Notes under the pieces: generated by a model
What the model was told of the DNA's origin: nothing
Databases searched by the model: none
The model's input: the letters and a program-made list of their open reading frames with translations, nothing else
Assembly (NCBI GenBank): GCA_041480845.1
Contig: JBGPAU010000020.1
Coordinates: forward strand, 1-11,907
Source of the DNA: LCIL01 sp041480845
GTDB taxonomy: Bacteria; Patescibacteriota; Microgenomatia; UBA8517
Length of the DNA: 11,907 nt
Direction: 5' to 3'
Position numbers and translations under genes: made by a program
Shown: piece by piece, positions 6,798 to 11,387 of the stretch
Layout of the letters: the number at the start of each line of letters is the position of its first letter
Numbering within the stretch: the first letter of the stretch is position 1

Positions 6798-6803
6798 TAT
6801 ACT
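6798..6803 (+). promoter_or_regulatory. Putative -10 box (TATACT), decides start at 6813
   Basis: TATACT abuts an ATG at 6804 and lies 9 bases before a second in-frame ATG at 6813. RNA synthesis starting about 7 bases downstream of the box would exclude 6804 and make 6813 an almost leaderless start. Confidence 0.5.
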
Positions 6804-6812
6804 ATGCGTAGT

Positions 6813-7370
6813 ATGGATCCTGCCCACGATCAGAAATCTGAAGATAAAAGCACCTTAAATGATGAACCGCAGGCTGTTGTTGTCAGGCGTGAGCCGGAAC
6901 GGGATCTGGTAGTTTGGACCGCTCCCGCAAGACCTTTTAAAAGGCGCGACAGGCAGTTTTATGTTACAACTTTTGCCATAGCCGGAATTGTCAGTTTGAT
7001 CCTTTTTCTGGCTGAAGGAATAATGCCTGTTATATTGATTATTTCCCTGGTATTTTTATACTACGTTCTTTCGACGGTACAGCCGGAAGACATCGAATAC
7101 AAAATAACCACAAAGGGGATCAAAATCGCGAAAAAGCTGACGGAGTGGCAATACCTGAACCGCTACTGGTTCGCCAAAAGATTTGACAACGAGCTTTTAG
7201 TTATAGATACAGTAATGCTGCCGGGGAGAATTGAATTTGTGATAAATTCAGAGATTAAGGACAAACTTAAGAAGGAAATTTCTGCATACATTCCCTACGA
7301 AGAGGTTCCTCCAGCCACTCTGGATAAAGTTACGAACTGGTTTGCAGCCAAGTTGCCTGGGAATAAATAA
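6813..7370 (+). CDS. Two-helix membrane protein, PH-like/CPR conserved hypothetical
   Basis: 185 residues. A charged, probably disordered N-terminus (1-30) leads to VVWTAPARPFKRRDRQFY, two membrane helices at about 51-69 and 71-88, then EDIEYKITTKGIKIAKKLTEWQYLNRYWF and a further mixed alpha/beta tail. The layout of W.aP..., two helices, then a strand with 'T..GI.I' and a following W is one I associate with widespread CPR hypothetical proteins related to PH-like domains. No catalytic motif is visible and the function is unknown. An upstream in-frame ATG at 6804 exists, but it touches the TATACT box, so 6813 is preferred. A tRNA-Arg gene begins 5 bases after the stop and may be co-transcribed. 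Confidence 0.8.
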   Translation: MDPAHDQKSEDKSTLNDEPQAVVVRREPERDLVVWTAPARPFKRRDRQFYVTTFAIAGIVSLILFLAEGIMPVILIISLVFLYYVLSTVQPEDIEYKITTKGIKIAKKLTEWQYLNRYWFAKRFDNELLVIDTVMLPGRIEFVINSEIKDKLKKEISAYIPYEEVPPATLDKVTNWFAAKLPGNK

Positions 7371-7375
7371 GACTC

Positions 7376-7449
7376 GTACCCGTAGCTTAATTGGATTAAG
7401 CATCAGGTTGCGGACCTGAAGACTGAGAGTCCGAGTCTCTCCGGGTACA
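7376..7449 (+). tRNA. tRNA-Arg(GCG)
   Basis: Acceptor GTACCCG/CGGGTAC, discriminator A, D-stem GCTT/AAGC with GGA (A20 is an arginine identity base), anticodon stem TCAGG/CCTGA with loop TTGCGGA (anticodon GCG, codons CGC/CGU), T-stem GAGAG/CTCTC. The T-loop reads TCCGAGT, so position 55 is C instead of U. Most bacteria read these codons with an ACG anticodon edited to inosine. CCA is not encoded. It lies 5 bases after the membrane-protein gene. Confidence 0.93.
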
Positions 7450-7451
7450 CA

Positions 7452-7488
7452 AAAGTTCAATCGCGCATCTTGCGATTCGCGAAACTTT
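7452..7488. repeat. Imperfect hairpin after tRNA-Arg(GCG)
   Basis: AAAGTT (7452-7457) pairs with AACTTT (7483-7488), and inside it AATCGC (7459-7464) pairs with GCGATT (7472-7477), with a bulge on each side. There is no U-run after it, so it is not a standard terminator. It may be a processing site or a small structured spacer. Confidence 0.4.
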
Positions 7489-7514
7489 AGTTGAGCGACA
7501 AAGCAAGCTAAGCG

Positions 7515-7536
7515 ATATGAAATTAAAATTTCATAT
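7515..7536. repeat. Perfect 10-bp inverted repeat
   Basis: ATATGAAATT (7515-7524) and AATTTCATAT (7527-7536) are exact reverse complements with a 2-base centre. It lies between tRNA-Arg(GCG) and tRNA-Ser(CGA). It is AT-rich with no U-run; it may be an RNA hairpin or a protein site. Confidence 0.45.
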
Positions 7537-7556
7537 TCTGATCGAGGGCACACCAA

Positions 7557-7638
7557 GGAGGATGGGCAGGACGGTAATGCGTTGGTTTCGAAAACCAATT
7601 CTCGAAAGGGATAACAGGTTCGACTCCTGTATCCTCCG
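7557..7638 (+). tRNA. tRNA-Ser(CGA)
   Basis: Acceptor GGAGGAT/ATCCTCC, discriminator G, anticodon stem TTGGT/ACCAA with loop TTCGAAA (anticodon CGA, codon UCG), a long variable arm (TCTCGAAAGGGA), T-stem ACAGG/CCTGT. Position 8 is G and the D-arm is the same as in tRNA-Ser(UGA) at 6690, suggesting a duplication followed by anticodon and acceptor divergence. CCA is not encoded. There is no TATAAT at the usual distance, so it may be processed from a transcript that begins at or before tRNA-Arg(GCG). Confidence 0.95.
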
Positions 7639-7660
7639 CACTAATGATGAATGACATCGA

Positions 7661-8116
7661 ATGATAAACAATAAAAATAATCAGCAAATGGTAATTGGGG
7701 GGGCCATAGTTTTTAGGGATAACCGTGGGAAACGCCAATTTTTGCTGGTAAAAACAAAAGAAGATGGCGATTGGGAAATTCCTAAGGTGATTGTGAGAAA
7801 AGGTGAATCATCCGTCAGGTCCGTAATCAGGCTTACCGGGGAACAGGGAGGAATGACAACCAGGGTTCTTGAGGAAGTTGGCAGAACCACCGGGACAACC
7901 GTTCTTAATGGCAAATCTATGCCTCAAAAATTCTATTACTATCTTCTTCTTCAAAAAGGAGGCACGAGCGATTTAATCGGTTTTGTGGAATTTAAGTGGT
8001 TGGAGTATGCGGAAGCAGTGAAAAAAGTAATTCTTAAAAGAGAAAAAGACATGTTTAAGCTTGCTCGGGAGGTTTTAAAACTGTGGGAAAAAACGCACAA
8101 AATCAAACAGTATTAA
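7661..8116 (+). CDS. NUDIX-fold protein with degenerate NUDIX box
   Basis: 151 residues. The fold is recognisable from VIGGAIVFRD at residues 11-20, FLLVKT, WEIPKVIVRKGE (38-49) and the C-terminal FVEFKWLEYAEA. Active NUDIX hydrolases remove nucleoside diphosphate-linked groups using a GX5EX7REUXEEXGU box. Here the aligned box is GESSVRSVIRLTGEQGGM (48-65): the Glu after Arg is Leu and the EE pair is EQ, and the preceding GG is VI. Metal binding and hydrolysis are therefore probably weakened or lost. A second NUDIX gene with an intact box overlaps its 3' end by 34 bases, so the two may work as a pair. An alternative start at 7688 (MVIGGAIVF) is possible: AATAAT lies 6 bases before it, and it begins exactly at the domain edge. 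Confidence 0.82.
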   Translation: MINNKNNQQMVIGGAIVFRDNRGKRQFLLVKTKEDGDWEIPKVIVRKGESSVRSVIRLTGEQGGMTTRVLEEVGRTTGTTVLNGKSMPQKFYYYLLLQKGGTSDLIGFVEFKWLEYAEAVKKVILKREKDMFKLAREVLKLWEKTHKIKQY

Positions 8117-8589
8117 ACCGCGAGTTTTCTTCAGGCGGGGTTGTCTTCAGGGACGATGAATGGTTGATAACAAGATCATCTGCAAGCGAACTCTACCCTA
8201 AAAAGATATGGAGGCTTCCAAAAGGCTGGATTGATAATATTGCTCCCGAAATTCCCGGGTCAATGGCAAGCGGGAAGGTCAGAGCCGATGAAGAGTCATT
8301 ACAAAAAGCTGCCATGCGGGAGGTAGAAGAAGAAGGTGGCGTTGAAGCTAAAATTGTTAAAAAAATCGGGACGGAAAAATATTTCTATAATGCGCCGGAT
8401 AAAGGCAGAATACTAAAATTTGTTACATTTTACTTAATGGAATACACCGGTGATTTGCCGGAAGGATATGACGAAGAAACGTCTGAGATTGCCTGGCTGC
8501 CGTTTGAAAAGGCTTACAAGAAACTTTCTTTTTCGGGTGAAAAACAGATTCTTAAAAAAGCAAAAGAACTTCTGGCCCCCGTAGCTTAA
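8083..8589 (+). CDS. NUDIX hydrolase with intact catalytic box and insertion; 3' end overlaps tRNA-Arg
   Basis: 168 residues from GTG 8083, preceded by GGGAGG at 8067-8072, the one clear Shine-Dalgarno-like site I see in this window and fitting an internal operon start. FSSGGVVFR (15-23) and WRLPKGWID (43-51) open the fold. The NUDIX box is split by an insertion of about 18 residues (52-69); then E71, seven residues, and REVEEEGGV (79-87) provide the metal-binding glutamates. Substrate is unknown; related proteins hydrolyse oxidised nucleotides, dinucleoside polyphosphates or capped RNA. It overlaps the degenerate NUDIX gene by 34 bases, suggesting translational coupling. Its last five codons, including the TAA stop at 8587-8589, are the first 15 bases of tRNA-Arg(CCG). 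Confidence 0.88.
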   Translation: MGKNAQNQTVLNREFSSGGVVFRDDEWLITRSSASELYPKKIWRLPKGWIDNIAPEIPGSMASGKVRADEESLQKAAMREVEEEGGVEAKIVKKIGTEKYFYNAPDKGRILKFVTFYLMEYTGDLPEGYDEETSEIAWLPFEKAYKKLSFSGEKQILKKAKELLAPVA

Positions 8590-8646
8590 TGGATAGAGTT
8601 GAAGATTCCGGATCTTTAGGTAGGTGTTCGAATCACCTCGGGGGCA
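8575..8646 (+). tRNA. tRNA-Arg(CCG), overlapping the NUDIX gene
   Basis: Acceptor GCCCCCG/CGGGGGC, discriminator A, D-stem GCTT/GAGT with GGA (A20), anticodon stem GAAGA/TCTTT with loop TTCCGGA (anticodon CCG, codon CGG), T-stem AGGTG/CACCT with loop TTCGAAT. CCA is not encoded. The acceptor 5' strand and start of the D-arm are also the last codons of the upstream NUDIX gene. No -10 box is evident at the usual distance, so it is probably made from the NUDIX transcript. Confidence 0.95.
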
Positions 8647-8651
8647 CTGGG

Positions 8652-8738
8652 CGGAGAGGGAGGGATTCGAACCCTCGGTAACCTTGCGGTTACACATCTT
8701 CTCCAAAGATGCGCACTAGACCGCTATGCGACCTCTCC
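8652..8738 (-). tRNA. tRNA-Ser(GGA)
   Basis: Minus strand: acceptor GGAGAGG/CCTCTCC, discriminator G, D-stem GCA/TGC, anticodon stem CATCT/AGATG with loop TTGGAGA (anticodon GGA, codons UCC/UCU), long variable arm with GTAACC/GGTTAC, T-stem GAGGG/CCCTC with TTCGAAT. It has the usual U8. CCA is not encoded. Its 3' end faces the 3' end of tRNA-Arg(CCG), 5 bases away. Confidence 0.95.
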
Positions 8739-8748
8739 ATTCATGCCT

Positions 8749-8754
8749 ATTATA
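8749..8754 (-). promoter_or_regulatory. Putative -10 box (TATAAT) of tRNA-Ser(GGA)
   Basis: TATAAT on the minus strand ends 10 bases before the first base of the mature tRNA, the same spacing as at tRNA-Ser(GCU). Confidence 0.55.
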
Positions 8755-8763
8755 TCAGCCTTT

Positions 8764-8774
8764 TATGCTAAAAT
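8764..8774 (+). promoter_or_regulatory. Putative -10 region (TATGCT/TAAAAT) of the EEP-family gene
   Basis: Two overlapping candidates, TATGCT (8764-8769) and TAAAAT (8769-8774), lie 11 and 6 bases before ATG 8781. Either gives a leaderless or nearly leaderless transcript. The divergent tRNA box is only 9 bases away. Confidence 0.4.
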
Positions 8775-8780
8775 CTTTCA

Positions 8781-9488
8781 ATGAGAATAATTTTTCTTAA
8801 CTCCTGGTTTGGGAAAGCCGGAAAACCGTTTTTTGATTTCATAAAAGATGAATCCTCAAAAACGGATATTTTTTGTTTTATGGAGTTTTTTCCTGGTCTT
8901 TCCACTGAGGTATCCAAAATATTGAAAAATTACAATCGTTTTGTTGAAAAAGGTGCAATTTATAAGCCGATGAAAAATTTCGATTGCCAAGTTATCTTTA
9001 CAGGAAAAAATCTGGAGATTTTATCTTCCGGCAGACTCGATCTTTATAAAAATTCGCCTGTAACAACAGGCTTTGCCTCCTATGTTATTGTTAAAAAGGA
9101 TGGGAGAAATATCAATGTAGTAAATGTTCACGGGAAATCCATACCCGGACACAAAGTGGATACCCCTGCAAGAATTAAACAATCAAAAACAATAATTGAA
9201 TTTCTAAAAGATAAAAATGGTCTCAAAATAATCGGGGGAGACTTTAATTTAATGCCTGACACAAAAAGTGTGGGAATGATTGAGAAGGCAGGATATAGAA
9301 ATCTAATCAGAGATTTTAACATCCAAGAAACCAGAAATCGTCTGAGTTGGGAGCAATTTCCAAACAATGAAAAACAGCATTTTGCCGACTATGTTTTTGT
9401 CTCGAAAGACGTAAAGGTTAACAAATTTGAGGTCCCATACAACGAAATTTCGGACCATTTGCCTCAAATTTTGGATTTTGAGATATAA
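8781..9488 (+). CDS. Endonuclease/exonuclease/phosphatase (EEP) family protein
   Basis: 235 residues, the size of a bare catalytic domain with no signal peptide, so cytoplasmic. EEP metalloenzymes cleave phosphodiester or phosphomonoester bonds (DNase I, exonuclease III, sphingomyelinase types). Expected active-site positions are present: LNSW with N7, E35 in CFMEFF, VVNVHGKS with H117, GGDFNLMPDT with D154 and N156, FADYVFVS with D203, and SDHLP with D225 and H226. All key residues are kept, so it should be active. Substrate cannot be told from sequence; the lack of extra DNA-binding regions leaves nucleic acid and phosphate ester substrates open. It is not the standard exonuclease III. Its TAA stop lies inside the TATAAT box of dnaG. 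Confidence 0.88.
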   Translation: MRIIFLNSWFGKAGKPFFDFIKDESSKTDIFCFMEFFPGLSTEVSKILKNYNRFVEKGAIYKPMKNFDCQVIFTGKNLEILSSGRLDLYKNSPVTTGFASYVIVKKDGRNINVVNVHGKSIPGHKVDTPARIKQSKTIIEFLKDKNGLKIIGGDFNLMPDTKSVGMIEKAGYRNLIRDFNIQETRNRLSWEQFPNNEKQHFADYVFVSKDVKVNKFEVPYNEISDHLPQILDFEI

Positions 9489-9489
9489 T
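9484..9489 (+). promoter_or_regulatory. Putative -10 box (TATAAT) of dnaG, overlapping the upstream stop codon
   Basis: A perfect TATAAT contains the TAA stop of the EEP gene (9486-9488) and lies 9 bases before ATG 9499. It supports 9499 over the longer open frame that begins at 9427. Confidence 0.6.
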
Positions 9490-9498
9490 CAGCTTGGA

Positions 9499-11301
9499 AT
9501 GGACAATCAGATAGACGAGGTAAAGAGCCGGACGGATATAGTCTCAATCATCGGGGAAAGGATTGAGCTTAAAAAAGCCGGCAGAAATTTTAAAGCTTCT
9601 TGTCCTTTCCACGGAGAAAAAACACCTTCTTTTATGGTCTCACCGGAACTAGCGATTTTTAAATGCTTTGGCTGCGGGGAAGCGGGGGATGTTTTTGCAT
9701 TCCTCGAGAAATACGAAGGAATGGAATTTGGAGAGGCTTTAAGGTTCCTTGCCGACAGAGCCGGAGTTAGACTTAAAAGGACGGAATTTGGAGCATCTTC
9801 AGAAAAGGAAAAACTCATAGAAATTAATACGCAAGTGGTACGTTTTTATAATTATTTACTCCTTGAACATCCGGTTGGAGCAAAAGCTCTCGAATATTTG
9901 GAGAAACAAAGAGGTTTAAAAAAAGAGACGATTGAGGAGTTTAAATTGGGTTTTTCACCCGAAAGTTCTTACGCCCTTAAGAGGTTTCTTATTGACAAGA
10001 AAAAGTTTACCCTGAGCGAAGTCGAACGGGCAGGGATAGGAATTCCCCGGGGACAAAATCTTTACGACAGGTTTAACGGCAGAGTCATTTTTCCGCTCTT
10101 TGACCACAGGGGCAACCCCATCGGTTTTGCCGGAAGGGTTTTGCCTTGGGACAAACGGGAAACGGGAAAGTATATAAATTCTCCGGAAACCCCGCTATAT
10201 CATAAAAGCAGCGTTCTTTACGGGTTGAATCTAACACGGGGATTTATCAAAAAGAAAAAAGTAGCAATTGTTGTTGAGGGGGAACTCGACTTAATTTCCT
10301 CCTGGCAGGCCGGAATAAAAAATATTGTTGCGATTAAGGGCTCGGCACTTACCGAGGAGCAGGTTAAACTGCTTTCGCGTTTTGCACCGAAGTTTATCCT
10401 GGCGCTCGATAGTGATTTTGCGGGGGATGCAGCTTCCCGTCGTGGAATTAAAGTTGCAAGCGATATCGGAGTTGAAGTAAAAGTCGCAAAGATTACCGGA
10501 TATAAAGATCCGGATGATGCCGCAAGGGGGAATATTGAAAGCTATAAAAAAGATCTGATCGGGGCGGAGGGAGTATATGATTATTTTATCGACTCGATTT
10601 TTTCCAGAGTCAACTCCGAAAGCGGTGCCGGAAAATCCAAAATTTCAAAGGAGATAATTCCGATTTTGGCAGAAATCGGGGATAAAATTGTTCAGTCACA
10701 TTATGCAAACATTATAGCCAGAAAACTTGGAGTGCCGCTTGAAGCCGTTTTAGAAGAGCTTGCCAAAATTTTCGACAAAAGTACTACTGGCCAAGAAACC
10801 CCTTCTTCGTTCAAAGACACCAAAGGACAAGCCAGGAGGGAACTACTTGAGGAGAGGTTTTTAACATTGGCTTTTCAATCTGATCCAAAAATACTTATTT
10901 CTAAGGAGTCCGCCGGTCTTATTACCATGCCTTTAAATAAAAGACTTGTGGAAGAATATGCCAAATTTGATCCCGGCAAGGGATTTAATGTGACGGAATT
11001 TGGAGCCGCCCTGCCTGCGGAACTTTTTCAGGGATTTGCGAAGATGGTTTTAAGCGACAACCAGAATTTATTGGAAAACCCTGACGAATTTAAAAGGGAG
11101 TTGGATTTAGTCAGAAAAGAGCTTAAAATACATACTGTAAAAGAAAAATTAAAGCTTTTGGCCTCTCGAATGCGGGAGACGGAAGAAAAAGGAGAAGCGG
11201 ACAAGCTTCGTAGTGTCCAAAATGAATTTAATAAACTCGCCAAATCACTTTCCGGTTATGAAGAAGAGGACGGAGGAGGAGTAATTCTAAACGAAGAGTA
11301 A
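9499..11301 (+). CDS. dnaG: DNA primase DnaG
   Basis: 600 residues, the normal length. DnaG makes the RNA primers for chromosomal replication and is recruited by the replicative helicase DnaB. The CHC2 zinc finger has C35, H38, C56 and C59 (CPFH, CFGCG). The catalytic core follows with NPIGFAGRVLP and the TOPRIM domain: EGELD (260-264), ALDSDFAGD (302-310) and KDPDD (336-340) supply the metal-binding acids. The C-terminal third, charged and helical, should be the helicase-binding part. Start choice: the open frame goes back to 9427 inside the EEP gene, but MDNQIDEVKSRTDIVSIIG is the standard N-terminus and TATAAT lies 9 bases before it. rpoD follows downstream, as in the macromolecular synthesis operon of many bacteria. 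Confidence 0.97.
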   Translation: MDNQIDEVKSRTDIVSIIGERIELKKAGRNFKASCPFHGEKTPSFMVSPELAIFKCFGCGEAGDVFAFLEKYEGMEFGEALRFLADRAGVRLKRTEFGASSEKEKLIEINTQVVRFYNYLLLEHPVGAKALEYLEKQRGLKKETIEEFKLGFSPESSYALKRFLIDKKKFTLSEVERAGIGIPRGQNLYDRFNGRVIFPLFDHRGNPIGFAGRVLPWDKRETGKYINSPETPLYHKSSVLYGLNLTRGFIKKKKVAIVVEGELDLISSWQAGIKNIVAIKGSALTEEQVKLLSRFAPKFILALDSDFAGDAASRRGIKVASDIGVEVKVAKITGYKDPDDAARGNIESYKKDLIGAEGVYDYFIDSIFSRVNSESGAGKSKISKEIIPILAEIGDKIVQSHYANIIARKLGVPLEAVLEELAKIFDKSTTGQETPSSFKDTKGQARRELLEERFLTLAFQSDPKILISKESAGLITMPLNKRLVEEYAKFDPGKGFNVTEFGAALPAELFQGFAKMVLSDNQNLLENPDEFKRELDLVRKELKIHTVKEKLKLLASRMRETEEKGEADKLRSVQNEFNKLAKSLSGYEEEDGGGVILNEE

Positions 11302-11323
11302 TTAAATGGTTACGATTTCGTAC

Positions 11324-11349
11324 TTTGCCAACATCAGGATGTTGGCAAA
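11324..11349. repeat. Perfect 12-bp inverted repeat between dnaG and rpoD
   Basis: TTTGCCAACATC (11324-11335) and GATGTTGGCAAA (11338-11349) are exact reverse complements around a 2-base centre. No T-run follows on either strand, so it is a poor intrinsic terminator. It sits where the -35 region of the rpoD promoter would be, so an operator is possible; a hairpin between dnaG and rpoD is also possible. Confidence 0.6.
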
Positions 11350-11354
11350 CAAGG

Positions 11355-11360
11355 TATGAT
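11355..11360 (+). promoter_or_regulatory. Putative -10 box (TATGAT) of rpoD
   Basis: TATGAT lies 22 bases before ATG 11383. RNA synthesis would begin near 11367, which is the first base of the hairpin at 11367-11387. Confidence 0.4.
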
Positions 11361-11366
11361 AGAGTA

Positions 11367-11387
11367 ATCATTTGCAAGGCAAATGAT
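11367..11387 (+). promoter_or_regulatory. Perfect 9-bp hairpin covering the rpoD start codon
   Basis: ATCATTTGC (11367-11375) pairs exactly with GCAAATGAT (11379-11387) across a 3-base AAG loop. The rpoD ATG (11383-11385) is in the 3' arm. It is a possible translation control element or operator. The outer sequence TTTGC...GCAAA is shared with the inverted repeat at 11324-11349. Confidence 0.5.

Noticed and set aside
7248..7738. Two minus-strand open frames with GETRTLSLQVRNL and TGVEPVIPFENWF-type peptides
   Set aside because: These are familiar spurious translations of tRNA genes read antisense; they cover tRNA-Arg(GCG) and tRNA-Ser(CGA).
8434..8706. 90-codon minus-strand open frame with GSNPSLSA and RGDSNTYLKIRN-type peptides
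   Set aside because: It is spurious, running over tRNA-Ser(GGA) and antisense to tRNA-Arg(CCG) and the second NUDIX gene.
9427..9498. N-terminal extension of dnaG from ATG 9427
   Set aside because: It lies inside the EEP gene and does not resemble DnaG; the normal DnaG N-terminus starts at 9499 behind TATAAT.
11324..11349. Intrinsic terminator for dnaG
   Set aside because: The stem is perfect but no T-run follows on either strand, so a standard Rho-independent terminator is not supported.
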